Assembly: GCA_030615025.1 (NCBI GenBank)
Contig: JAUXAB010000034.1
Span: 1-35,204, forward strand
Reading direction: 5' to 3'
DNA length: 35,204 bases
Source of the DNA: Phycisphaerae bacterium
GTDB taxonomy: Bacteria > Planctomycetota > Phycisphaerae > Sedimentisphaerales > Anaerobacaceae
Part shown: piece by piece, positions 23,620 to 31,886 of the stretch
Position numbering within the stretch: position 1 is the first letter of the stretch
Layout of the letters: every line of letters begins with the position of its first letter
Translations under genes and position numbers: made by a program
Notes under the pieces: generated by a model
The model's database searches: none
The model's input: the letters and a program-made list of their open reading frames with translations, nothing else
Told to the model about the DNA's origin: nothing

Positions 23620-26600
23620 ATGAAGAAAATAAACCGATTCTTCGGGGCCCCCGCCGAAAGGCGCCCTGCGGACAAACGCACTCTTTCGCGTTTGCCGAAC
23701 CCCTTTATGATGTCTGTTTGCCTGTCCGCAGGATGCCTTACGGTATTAGCAATGTCACACATCTCGTTGGTGGCAAGAGCCCAGCCCCCTTATCTTCCTT
23801 CGGAAGAAGGAAAGGGGGCACCGAAGAAACAGGCCAGACAGGTCCTGGATGCCACAGGTGTAAAAGGTGGGCTAATTGTCCACGTCGGCTGTGGTGACGG
23901 CAAGCTCACGGCCGCCCTGCGCGCAAATGACGGTTATCTGGTCCACGGGCTGGACACAGATGCAAAGAACATCGAGCAGGCCCGCGAGCACATCCAGTCG
24001 CTCAATCTTTACGGCAAGGTGTCGGTCGAGCAGTGGGACAGCGAGCACCTGCCCTACATTGATAACCTTGTCAACCTCCTCGTGTCGGAGCGGCCCATTG
24101 ACGTCCCAACGAACGAGGTTCTGCGCGTTCTCGTTCCCAACGGAGTTGCTTACATCAAAGAGGACGGAAGGTGGACGAAGATTCTCAAGCCTCGTCCCAA
24201 AGAGATTGACGAATGGACACACTACATGCACGACGCCGGCGGCAACGCGGTGGCGCATGATTCGGTAGTCGGCCCGCCCCGGCACCTGCAGTGGCAGGGC
24301 AGCCCGCGCTGGTCGCGGCACCACGACCACATGTCAAGCGTCAGCGCGTGCGTCTCGACCGGCGGGCGATTGTTCTACATTTTTGACGAAGGCGCGCGTT
24401 CTTCCATTCTCCTTCCACCTAAGTGGACCCTCATCGCCCGCGACGCCTTTAATGGCACGATTCTATGGAAACGGGGGATCGACGAGTGGTACACGCACAT
24501 GATGCGTCTCAAGAGCGGCCCGGCCGTTCTGCCGCGGCGCCTCGTGGCGGTCGGCGACCGTGTGTACGTCACTCTCGGAATCGACGCGCGGGTGACGGCG
24601 CTCGACGCGGCCACCGGCGAGACGGTGCGTGCCTATAAGGGTACCGAGGCCACACAGGAACTGGTTGTCTCCGACGGCGTGCTGTTCGTGGTAGCCGACA
24701 AGCCGCAGGTGGAAGGTGAAGGCGACAAGCACAAGCTCTGGGATGTGGCTCAGCGGCGTCTGATGGCCGTCCAGGCCCAGACAGGTGAGATACTGTGGCA
24801 AAAAGAATGGACGGTTCTTCCAATGACCATAGCGGCCGACTCGAAGCGCGTATACTTCAATAATGGCGAGAGGGTGGTCTGTCTGGACCGCACCAACGGC
24901 AGGGAGCTGTGGGCCTCCAGGCCCATCCCCCGATGGTCGAAACTCCCGTCGTACTATGGCGCAACGCTCGTGGTATATGAGGATGTGGTTCTCTACTCTG
25001 GCGGCGAGAAGATGATCCCGCACCGCGGTGGCATTGACACGATGACGGCCCTGTCAGCCCGGGACGGCAAGGTCCTGTGGACAGCGGAGCATCCGCCTTC
25101 GGGGTACCAGTCGCCGGAAGATTTGTTAGTCGCCGACGGGCTGGTGTGGGCGGGAGCAACAACAAACGGCGGCTATTCGGGAATATTCACCGGTCGCGAC
25201 CCGAAAACGGGCGAAGTGAAAGTCGAGTTTCAGCCCGATGTCGAAAGCTACTGGTTCCATCACCGCTGCTATCGCGGCAAGGCCACGGACGACTACCTGC
25301 TCATGTCCCGAACCGGTATCGAGTTCATCGACATCAACAAGAAAAGTTGGGAGATCCATCACTGGATCCGCGGCGCATGCCTGTACGGGATAATGCCCTG
25401 CAACGGTCTGATCTACGCTCCACCGCACCCTTGCGCGTGCTATCCTGAGGCCAAGCAAAACGGTTTCTCGGCTGTGGCGTCTACAGCTGGTCGGATTAGG
25501 CACAAAATATCGAAGGGCAACAGGCTCGAAAAAGGTCCTGCCTATGGTAAGGTTTTGGCACTTGAAGCGGCAGGGCAGGTCGATTGGGCAACATACCGGC
25601 ACGACCCGGCACGCAGCGGCTCCACGGGGGCATCCATTCCCGCCGACTTGAAACGCTCATGGCAGACGGATTTAGGCGGCAAACTCAGCAGTGTGGTGAT
25701 TGCTGGGGACAGGATTTTCGTAGCCTCCGTAGACACCCACACGGTATATGCCCTCGATACAAAGGATGGGAAAACTCTCTGGAGCTATACGGCTGGCGGC
25801 CGGGTCGATTCGCCGCCAACAATCTATAAGGGCCTTGTGCTGTTCGGGTCGGCTGACGGCTGGGTCTACTGTCTGCGCGCATCCGACGGCACGCTGAACT
25901 GGCGTTTCCGCGCTGCACCTGTAGATCGCCGACTGATGGCCTTTGAGCAGCTCGAATCGGTCTGGCCGGTACACGGCAGTGTGCTCGTACAGAACGGTCT
26001 CGTTTATTGCGTCGCCGGGCGTTCGATGTTTCTCGATGGCGGACTACGCCTGCTGCAACTGGACCCGAAAACCGGACGTAAGGTTTCCGAGAAGGTTCTT
26101 GACGACCGCGACCCGGAAACCGGCAAGAGTTTGCAAACGCGAATCCAGGTTCTCAACATGCCGGTGGCTTTGCCGGACATCCTCTCCAGCGACGGTAAAT
26201 ACGTCTACATGCGGTCCCAGAAGTTTGACATGGGCGGCAACCGCCTTGAAATCGGGCCCCATTCGGGCAATCCGGCCGAACAGGGTTCTGTACAGCGGGG
26301 CGAGGGAGTCCATCTGTTCTGTCCCAGTGGCTTTCTGGATGACTCATATTGGCATCGCAGCTACTGGGTCTACGGACGCAGCTTCGCCGGCGGTCACGCT
26401 GGTTACCACCAGGCGGGCAAGTTCGCGCCGGCCGGGCGGTTGCTGGTGTTCGATGACTCTACTGTCTATGGTTTCGGGCGCAAAGCAAAGTACTACCGTT
26501 GGACCACTCCTATTGAGCACCACCTTTTCGCCGACGACAAGGACACGCCCCGCAGTCTCGCACCGGCGAGCAAGGCCGCTAAAAGTCCCGGTGGACCGTG

Positions 26601-27609
26601 GATTTCTATCGAAAACTCAAAGAGCTTAAATCCTGCTGGCAAGCCTCTGGTTGTGGAGGCTTGGGTCAAGGCCGAGAAGCGTAACGGTGTGGTACTGGCC
26701 CGTGGTGGCCCCTCACATGGCTACGTCCTCCTCATACGGGCCGGACAACCGCAATTCGTGGTTCGCGCGGACCAGAAGGTAAGCGTCGTGAGCACGAAGC
26801 GGAAAGTCGTAGGCAAGTGGGTGCACCTGGCGGGTATGCTGACGGCTGACAAGAAACTCAAGCTCTACGTAGATGGAAAACTTACCGCAACAGCCGAAGC
26901 GAAAAGGCTGATTGGGTCCGATCCGTTCCAGGCTATGCAGATTGGCGCCGATGGCGAGACCGCCGTAGGTGACTACACTTCCCCCTTGCCTTTCACGGGA
27001 TTGATCGACGAGGTGCGAGTCTACTACGGCACGGTGAGCGATGCGGAAATCGCCGGGCACAGTACTGCACCGGGCAAGGCCGCAGCGAAGGATGCCAGGC
27101 TCGTCCTGTGCATGACTTTCGATAAAGGAAAGGCCACAGATGAATCCGGCAACGAGAACCACGGCAAGGCAGGTAAACTGAAGACCGAAAAAGGGCGGTT
27201 TGGCAGTGCGATAAGGTTCACCGGTGCCGGCGCCAAAACCGGCCGGACTAAGCGTTCATCCCCGTCATTCCCGCACCGCTGGGCCCAGGACCTGCCGATG
27301 TTCGTCCACGCGATGGTCCTCGCGGACAAGACACTGTTCATCGCCGGCCCACCGGACATGATCGATGAAGACCAGATATCCAAAAGCCTCGACGTTCCAG
27401 GCGTTGACAGTAAGCTTCGCGAACAGAATGCGGCACTTGACGGACAAAAGGGTGCTTTGCTGTGGGTAGTCTCGGCCTCGAACGGGAAGAAACTGGCCGA
27501 ATACAAACTCGAAAGTGTGCCGGTTTGGGACAGTATGGCCGGCACCTGTGGTCGACTGTATCTTGCGGCCAAAAACGGCAAGGTGCTGTGTTTTGCCGGG
27601 AACGAGTAG
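23620..27609 (+). CDS. Methyltransferase-like domain fused to PQQ-type propeller and LamG-like domain, exported
   Basis: The product is 1329 residues. A hydrophobic segment (~30-53, SVCLSAGCLTVLAM) acts as a late signal peptide. Residues ~72-185 resemble a class I SAM methyltransferase: LIVHVGCGDGKLTAALRAND (motif I), VHGLDTDAKNIEQAREHI (acidic ribose site) and EVLRVLVPNGVAYIK. From ~195 to ~960 come propeller blades (GTILWKRGIDEW, RVTALDAATGETVRAYKG, VCLDRTNGRELWASRP, TVYALDTKDGKTLWSYTAGG). Residues ~990-1205 are a LamG/concanavalin-like domain (LVVEAWVKAEKRNG, KLKLYVDGKLTATAEAKR, GLIDEVRVYYGT). One more blade closes the protein. A methyltransferase outside the cytoplasm would lack SAM, so this domain may serve another role. 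ATG 23620 has GGAG 5 bases upstream. Two palindromes (23665-23732 and 23784-23819) sit in the first 70 codons. Confidence 0.85.
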   Translation: MKKINRFFGAPAERRPADKRTLSRLPNPFMMSVCLSAGCLTVLAMSHISLVARAQPPYLPSEEGKGAPKKQARQVLDATGVKGGLIVHVGCGDGKLTAALRANDGYLVHGLDTDAKNIEQAREHIQSLNLYGKVSVEQWDSEHLPYIDNLVNLLVSERPIDVPTNEVLRVLVPNGVAYIKEDGRWTKILKPRPKEIDEWTHYMHDAGGNAVAHDSVVGPPRHLQWQGSPRWSRHHDHMSSVSACVSTGGRLFYIFDEGARSSILLPPKWTLIARDAFNGTILWKRGIDEWYTHMMRLKSGPAVLPRRLVAVGDRVYVTLGIDARVTALDAATGETVRAYKGTEATQELVVSDGVLFVVADKPQVEGEGDKHKLWDVAQRRLMAVQAQTGEILWQKEWTVLPMTIAADSKRVYFNNGERVVCLDRTNGRELWASRPIPRWSKLPSYYGATLVVYEDVVLYSGGEKMIPHRGGIDTMTALSARDGKVLWTAEHPPSGYQSPEDLLVADGLVWAGATTNGGYSGIFTGRDPKTGEVKVEFQPDVESYWFHHRCYRGKATDDYLLMSRTGIEFIDINKKSWEIHHWIRGACLYGIMPCNGLIYAPPHPCACYPEAKQNGFSAVASTAGRIRHKISKGNRLEKGPAYGKVLALEAAGQVDWATYRHDPARSGSTGASIPADLKRSWQTDLGGKLSSVVIAGDRIFVASVDTHTVYALDTKDGKTLWSYTAGGRVDSPPTIYKGLVLFGSADGWVYCLRASDGTLNWRFRAAPVDRRLMAFEQLESVWPVHGSVLVQNGLVYCVAGRSMFLDGGLRLLQLDPKTGRKVSEKVLDDRDPETGKSLQTRIQVLNMPVALPDILSSDGKYVYMRSQKFDMGGNRLEIGPHSGNPAEQGSVQRGEGVHLFCPSGFLDDSYWHRSYWVYGRSFAGGHAGYHQAGKFAPAGRLLVFDDSTVYGFGRKAKYYRWTTPIEHHLFADDKDTPRSLAPASKAAKSPGGPWISIENSKSLNPAGKPLVVEAWVKAEKRNGVVLARGGPSHGYVLLIRAGQPQFVVRADQKVSVVSTKRKVVGKWVHLAGMLTADKKLKLYVDGKLTATAEAKRLIGSDPFQAMQIGADGETAVGDYTSPLPFTGLIDEVRVYYGTVSDAEIAGHSTAPGKAAAKDARLVLCMTFDKGKATDESGNENHGKAGKLKTEKGRFGSAIRFTGAGAKTGRTKRSSPSFPHRWAQDLPMFVHAMVLADKTLFIAGPPDMIDEDQISKSLDVPGVDSKLREQNAALDGQKGALLWVVSASNGKKLAEYKLESVPVWDSMAGTCGRLYLAAKNGKVLCFAGNE
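23665..23732. repeat. Inverted repeat inside the 5' end of the methyltransferase-propeller gene
   Basis: CCTGCGGACA (23665-23674) and its exact complement TGTCCGCAGG (23723-23732) are 48 bases apart, in frame within the coding region. The enclosed segment encodes the start of the hydrophobic signal region. Confidence 0.75.
23784..23819. repeat. Imperfect 36-bp palindrome inside the same gene
   Basis: GCCCCCTT (23784-23791) pairs with AAGGGGGC (23812-23819), and inside it CTTCC (23794-23798) pairs with GGAAG (23802-23806). It encodes the low-complexity stretch QPPYLPSEEGKGAPKK just after the signal peptide and before the methyltransferase-like domain. Confidence 0.75.
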
Positions 27610-28067
27610 TTGGGCCCAGAGGGAGCAACTACACGGCACTACAATTATGCTCATAGGCCTTCTCTACTATTTTTTGACAGGATTAACAGGATTTTTCTTT
27701 GTTTTACTTTTGTTTTATCCTGTAAATCCCGTCTAATAACCTGCCTGGCCGGCGCCGGTTCTTCGCTATATGATGCAAAGATGGGCAGCAGATTATTATG
27801 ACGCGCTGTTATCCACCAGCCAAGATTAAGGGGGATTCTCCACTGTCCACGTTTATGTCAGCCCGCCGAAGGCGGGTCAGACCCCCACACTCAACTTGTC
27901 CGCATCAGCAATGCGCTCTTTTTTGAATCCTGAGCAGCCGTGTTTAACTTAGAAAACCGCCAAAAAAAAAGTTGCACAGTGCGGCAATTCCAGTTAGCAT
28001 AATGTTTTTGAAGCCCAGCAGCGAGCTGAGCGCAATTTATTTGAAATGTCAGCAAAGGAGGAATCTT
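27610..28067. other. Gene-free stretch with repeats between the propeller giant and the VCBS protein
   Basis: The 458 bases hold an ACAGGAT-family repeat (27676-27733) and a CCCGCC-GAA-GGCGGG hairpin (27862-27876). I see no supported gene. An upstream in-frame extension of the VCBS gene (to 27972) is not supported by a ribosome-binding site. Confidence 0.6.
27676..27733. repeat. Reverse-oriented copy of the ACAGGAT repeat family
   Basis: GACAGGATTAACAGGAT at the left and TTTTATCCTGTAAATCCCGTC at the right form a hairpin around a T-rich loop. The repeat follows the stop of the propeller gene by about 65 bases and could double as a transcript end. Confidence 0.8.
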
Positions 28068-29297
28068 ATGTCCAATCATTGTTCGTTGTGGCCTGTGTTC
28101 AGGAGTTTCGTGGCCGCCAGTCTCACCTTGGCCTGCTTGTGTTCAGCACGTATGGCTGCTGCCGGTGAGTCGAGAGGCCTGAAGTTTTCCAGGCGTTGTT
28201 TGATGGTCAATCCGAACGAGGGGTGCGCCATCGGCGATGTGGATCGCGACGGCAAGCCCGACATCATCGCCGGGACGCACTGGTATGCCGCGCCGGATTT
28301 CATCCCGCGGCCAGTTCGTGACATCCCGCAGATATCGCTCGGGTTCGGCAGCAAGGGGTTCTATGCCAATAACGCAGACCTCGTTTACGACGTGGACGGT
28401 GACGGCTGGCTTGACGTAATCTCCGGCGGCTGGACCGAATCGCAGCTTAACTGGTACAAGAACCCGGGCAAAGCAGGTCTCGAAAAGGGATGGAAATGGG
28501 AGCCACACCTGCTCGTCAACGCCCGCGCGCAAAACGAGGCCTTTGATCTTCGCGACATAGACGGTGACAGTGTGCCGGAAATCATCGTTCATTGCTGGGT
28601 TTCAAGGGACCCTCTGGTGGCGTGGAAGCTGGCAAAGACTGCCGATGGCCGGCCGACAGTTAAGCGGATTGTGTTAGGGACAAACGGCTGTGGACACGGT
28701 TATGCCTTTGGCGACATCAATGGCGACGGCCGAGAGGACCTCCTGTGTGGAGTCGGCTGGTACGAGCACCCGCCGGGCGACCCATTCGCCAAGCCGTGGA
28801 GATTCCATCCCGAGACCGCCTTGCGGACCGCCAGCTCCCCATTCGTGGTTGCGGATGTCGATGGCGACGGCCGCAATGACATCATCTGGGGCAGGGGACA
28901 CGACTACGGTGTGTACTGGTGGAAGCAAGGCAATCCCAAACCGGATGGAACCACGACCTGGAAGGAACACCTCATCGACAAGTCATGGTCGCAGGCGCAC
29001 TCAATGGTCTGGGCCGACCTTGATGGCGATGGTAAGGGCGAACTCATCACCGGCAAGCGGGTCCGCGGCCACGGTGGCCGCGACCCTGGTGCGAAGGAAC
29101 CGGCGTGCCTTTTTTACTACTCGTGGGACAGTACCGCCCGGAAATTCATCCGGCATACAATCAGTGGGCCTGGCGGCGGGGTCGGTACCGGAATGCAGAT
29201 TCGCGTTGCCGACCTGAACAGCGACGGCCGTCTGGACATTGCGGTGGCGGGCAAGAGCGGCACGTGGCTGTTGATTAACGAAGGCAAGAAAAAGTAG
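28068..29297 (+). CDS. Secreted VCBS/FG-GAP repeat protein
   Basis: The product is 409 residues. ATG 28068 follows AAAGGAGG at 6-7 bases, an almost ideal ribosome-binding site, and opens a Sec signal (FVAASLTLACLCSARMAAAG). The mature protein consists of FG-GAP-like repeats with Asp-rich calcium loops: IGDVDRDGKPDIIAGTHWYA, VYDVDGDGWLDVISGGW, LRDIDGDSVPEIIVHCW, FGDINGDGREDLLCGVGWYE, VADVDGDGRNDIIWGRGHDY, WADLDGDGKGELITGKRVRG and VADLNSDGRLDIAVAGKSG. Seven blades fit an integrin-alpha-like beta-propeller. The D-x-D-x-D-G spacing suggests structural calcium. I see no catalytic domain, and a binding or scaffolding role outside the cell is likely. It lies between the propeller giant and a secreted methyltransferase, all on the plus strand, but with gaps (458 and 255 bases) too large to assume an operon. 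Confidence 0.88.
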   Translation: MSNHCSLWPVFRSFVAASLTLACLCSARMAAAGESRGLKFSRRCLMVNPNEGCAIGDVDRDGKPDIIAGTHWYAAPDFIPRPVRDIPQISLGFGSKGFYANNADLVYDVDGDGWLDVISGGWTESQLNWYKNPGKAGLEKGWKWEPHLLVNARAQNEAFDLRDIDGDSVPEIIVHCWVSRDPLVAWKLAKTADGRPTVKRIVLGTNGCGHGYAFGDINGDGREDLLCGVGWYEHPPGDPFAKPWRFHPETALRTASSPFVVADVDGDGRNDIIWGRGHDYGVYWWKQGNPKPDGTTTWKEHLIDKSWSQAHSMVWADLDGDGKGELITGKRVRGHGGRDPGAKEPACLFYYSWDSTARKFIRHTISGPGGGVGTGMQIRVADLNSDGRLDIAVAGKSGTWLLINEGKKK

Positions 29298-29552
29298 TCC
29301 ACGGGACTCCTTATGGAGGAAGCCATTTGCTAACAGTCTGATAGTGCCCGAATAGTGCTCTGTCGCTCGTGATTTGAGGAGCTGTCGGGCCTTCGGCGGG
29401 CACTTGATGCGGAATCCAGACCTATTGAAACCGCAGGATTGCTGCCCCTGCTTTTGCAGGGGTGACAATCTTTCGCAGGAATGACGAACATCCCGCCTAC
29501 GGCGGGTGACGGAGCAATAGCGTTTTTTTCAAAATAACTGAGGAGACCTTCC
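29298..29552. repeat. Intergenic region with two hairpins
   Basis: CCCCTGC (29445-29451), loop TTTT and GCAGGGG (29456-29462) form one hairpin. CCCGCC-TAC-GGCGGG (29492-29506) forms another, like the one at 27862-27876 apart from its loop. Together with the flanking GGTGAC they look like dispersed repeat units rather than a gene. Confidence 0.65.
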
Positions 29553-30236
29553 ATGCGAAGAATAAGTCTATTACTGACGGTCTTGGTACTTATCATTGCT
29601 TCGGTTAGTGCGCCGGCTATAACCTCGCCGAACTCGTGGCGGAGTACTCGGATTACCGACCCTAATCAGCATGTACGGACCGGAGCCCATGGTTATCCGT
29701 ACCGCGCGAAGAGCGAATACATCCTTAAGGAGTTGGATTTAAAACCTGCCGATGTTGTTGTGGATATCGGTGCCGGAGACGGATGGTGGTCACAGCAAAT
29801 GGCTGAGTTTGTCGGTAAGAAGGGAATAATTCACGCCGCAGAGGTCGAAGATAAGAAAGTCAACCGGATGAAGGAGAAGTTCGCGGACCTGCCGCAGATC
29901 AAGCCTTATTTGTGTAAGACTGACAGCACCAATCTCCCGGAAAACTGTTGTGAGCTTGCCTTCCTTTCGCAAACCTATCATCATTTGAATCCCTCAGGCA
30001 GGGTGGATTACCTATGTCGCTTGTGCAAGGTTGTCAAGCCCACTGGTCGTCTCTGCGTGATAGAAAAGTACTCTGAGATTGCCACCCGGTACAAATCACA
30101 TGGTACGGCACTGAGCTTATTGATAAAACAGGCCGAGGAGGCCGGCTGGATTCCCGTGCGGTGCGAGCTAATGACCGGCACATACCATTATATCGCGATT
30201 TTTGTCCAGAAGAATCTCTTCCCTCCAGAGCCATGA
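29553..30236 (+). CDS. Class I SAM-methyltransferase-fold protein with signal peptide
   Basis: The product is 227 residues. The N-terminus (ISLLLTVLVLIIASVSAPAI) is a convincing Sec signal. After it comes a methyltransferase fold: VVVDIGAGDGWWSQQMAEFV (motif I, ~68-88), IIHAAEVEDKKVNRMKEKFA (ribose-binding acidic loop), LCKTDSTNLPENCCELAFLS and the loop QTYHHLNPSGRVDYLCRLCK. It ends with AGWIPVRCELMTGTYHYIAI. Length suits a compact small-molecule methyltransferase. Export is puzzling because SAM is cytosolic. Planctomycete relatives share this layout, so the call is not a start-site mistake. GAGGAG lies 7 bases before ATG 29553. The N-terminal part of the propeller giant 5 kb upstream carries a similar domain. 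Confidence 0.82.
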   Translation: MRRISLLLTVLVLIIASVSAPAITSPNSWRSTRITDPNQHVRTGAHGYPYRAKSEYILKELDLKPADVVVDIGAGDGWWSQQMAEFVGKKGIIHAAEVEDKKVNRMKEKFADLPQIKPYLCKTDSTNLPENCCELAFLSQTYHHLNPSGRVDYLCRLCKVVKPTGRLCVIEKYSEIATRYKSHGTALSLLIKQAEEAGWIPVRCELMTGTYHYIAIFVQKNLFPPEP

Positions 30237-30396
30237 CGATAGAAGGCAGAATTTCTTCTCATCACCATTACAGCGGCTGATCCGAGCAGGACAGCCGATG
30301 AGTGGTTAGCTTCAACGGAGTAAGTGAATTGCTGGCGATATCGCCCAAGACAGGATTGTGGAGCAGCTTGCTATGATCCTTGTGTTTTGCTGGCTC

Positions 30397-30424
30397 CGTT
30401 AGAAGTTGAAAACGACTTCTAACG
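30397..30424. repeat. 10-bp perfect hairpin, second copy of the CGTTAGAAGT family
   Basis: CGTTAGAAGT (30397-30406) and ACTTCTAACG (30415-30424) enclose eight bases. The same arms bracket the 83-bp element at 23212-23294, so this looks like a collapsed version that lost the core. Confidence 0.8.
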
Positions 30425-30498
30425 TGGCTGGGGAGAATGGTTGAGGTACGCAAAGATATCGAAGCAGGGGCGTTTTAAAAAACAGTTGCTATTTCAAG

Positions 30499-30522
30499 TA
30501 CCCCACACATAAGTGTGGGGTA
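30499..30522. repeat. Palindrome with CCCCACAC arms, copy 1 (intergenic)
   Basis: CCCCACACATAAGTGTGGGG (30501-30520) has an 8-bp stem and ATAA loop, extended to 10 bp by TA on both sides. It is the exact reverse complement of copy 2 at 30635-30654, which lies in the next gene. Confidence 0.9.
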
Positions 30523-30592
30523 TTGACGGTTAAAGGCTTAGCAATGGTGCTGAGTGCCATATATGAGGGATATCAGTTAAAGGAATTCGATT

Positions 30593-31798
30593 ATGTCTAA
30601 GAGAACTTTTTCGTTAGGTCTTTCTAAAGGAATTCCCCACACTTATGTGTGGGGTTGCATCTTTTGCTTACTTTTTCCTGTGAATGTTTTCGCGCAGCAG
30701 CGTCCAAAAAAGAAAATCGTCGAGTATGGTTGGGATGTCCCTTACCCCGATTTTGTCCGGAATAACATCCGCAAAATGGAAAAACGGCCCTTTGAGGGTA
30801 TCATCTTTCGCACCAAAGGCTTTGACCATATCTTTGATACCCGTCCCTGGAAGCAGGCCGGCCTTCAGCCGCAGTTGGATACGCTCGCCCAAATCAAATG
30901 GCAAAAATTCACGGACAATTTTCTCACGCTCTATGCCGCCAGCAGGTGGAAGATGGACTGGTTCAATGATGAGCACTGGAACGTCATCGTCAAGAACATG
31001 AAGTTATTCTCTCTGGCAGTTCGTTCCGGGAACTGCGTTGGAGTCTGCTTTGACCCGGAACCCTACGGCACCGACCCCTGGGTATATCCCGGCTCCTATA
31101 AGGACAAGTCGTTTGACCAGGTCTGCGAGCAGGTCCGCAGGCGCGGCCGGCAGTTCATTATCGCCCTGCAGGAACACAAACCCGAAATAAGGGTATTGAG
31201 CTTCTTTCAACTGGGCCTTTTCGGGCACATTGTTGACGAACCTGACTCTAAGCTCCGTCAGGAAAAGCTGCTCAAGAAATGGATGCCCCTGCTGCCCGCC
31301 TTTTGCATCGGCATGCTCGAAGGCGCAGCACCCGGAACCATTCTCATCGACGGCAACGAGCTGGCCTACTACTATGAAAGTCATCATAACTTTTACCACG
31401 CCTACCATCTCATCCGGCACCGTGCCCAGACACTGGTACCCGAAAAGTTGCGAAAGAAATATAATGCCCAGATGCAGGTGGGCGTGGCCTTGTATATAGA
31501 CCAGACGCTGGCAAAGCGGACCGTAAAAACCATAAGTAAATCCATGACCCGCGAGCAGCAGCTCAAGTTCTTCGAGCATAATGTGTATTATGCTCTGACC
31601 ACCTCGGATGAGTACGTCTGGTGCTATAGTGAAAGGATGAATTGGTGGCTGCCGCCGGAGAAAGCCGGAAAGGACCGCATCCTCCCACCGGGAGTAGAGC
31701 AGGCCCTCATCTCCGCCCGGCAAAAGTACAGGCAGGGCAAACCCTTAGGTTACGACATCAAAGATATGATTGAAGCTGCCCGGCAAAAGAAGAAATAA
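30593..31798 (+). CDS. Secreted protein of unknown function, possible TIM-barrel
   Basis: The product is 401 residues and I do not recognise a named family. The N-terminus carries a hydrophobic signal segment (CIFCLLFPVNVFAQQ), preceded by an unusual GIPHTYVWG stretch encoded by a palindromic repeat. The rest is rich in alternating strand and helix patterns, with acidic motifs such as GVCFDPEPYGTD (Asp154, Glu156) and LIDGNELAYYYES, followed by YVWCYSERMNWWLPPEKAG near the end. This would fit a (beta/alpha)8 hydrolase-like protein, but that is inference. The C-terminus is basic. Start is ATG 30593 with AAAGGA 8 bases upstream. An 18-bp stretch of its coding region (31298-31315) is repeated just past its stop codon. 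Confidence 0.75.
   Translation: MSKRTFSLGLSKGIPHTYVWGCIFCLLFPVNVFAQQRPKKKIVEYGWDVPYPDFVRNNIRKMEKRPFEGIIFRTKGFDHIFDTRPWKQAGLQPQLDTLAQIKWQKFTDNFLTLYAASRWKMDWFNDEHWNVIVKNMKLFSLAVRSGNCVGVCFDPEPYGTDPWVYPGSYKDKSFDQVCEQVRRRGRQFIIALQEHKPEIRVLSFFQLGLFGHIVDEPDSKLRQEKLLKKWMPLLPAFCIGMLEGAAPGTILIDGNELAYYYESHHNFYHAYHLIRHRAQTLVPEKLRKKYNAQMQVGVALYIDQTLAKRTVKTISKSMTREQQLKFFEHNVYYALTTSDEYVWCYSERMNWWLPPEKAGKDRILPPGVEQALISARQKYRQGKPLGYDIKDMIEAARQKKK
30635..30654. repeat. Palindrome with CCCCACAC arms, copy 2 (inside a coding sequence)
   Basis: CCCCACACTTATGTGTGGGG is in frame within codons 15-21 of the 401-residue gene, encoding part of GIPHTYVWG between the charged and hydrophobic parts of the signal peptide. 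The 11-mer TAAAGGAATTC precedes it (30625-30635) and also occurs at the ribosome-binding site (30578-30588). Confidence 0.9.
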
Positions 31799-31869
31799 GG
31801 ATTGATATTACCTGTCATCTCATCTTCTCTGGACATTGTTCTTGGTTTTCAGCCTTTTGCATCGGCATG
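31298..31869. repeat. 18-bp exact direct repeat bracketing the 3' end of the 401-residue gene
   Basis: GCCTTTTGCATCGGCATG occurs at 31298-31315, inside the gene, and at 31852-31869, in the 88-bp convergent gap before the DUF362 gene. The sequences around the two copies differ. Confidence 0.85.
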
Positions 31870-31886
31870 GGAGTGTAACATACTAC

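Larger units (their letters stand above)
30237..30592. other. Gene-free stretch with two repeat units
   Basis: The 356 bases hold the CGTTAGAAGT hairpin (30397-30424) and the CCCCACAC hairpin (30499-30522). No coding frame is supported. AAAGGA at 30579-30584 is the ribosome-binding site of the next gene. Confidence 0.6.
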
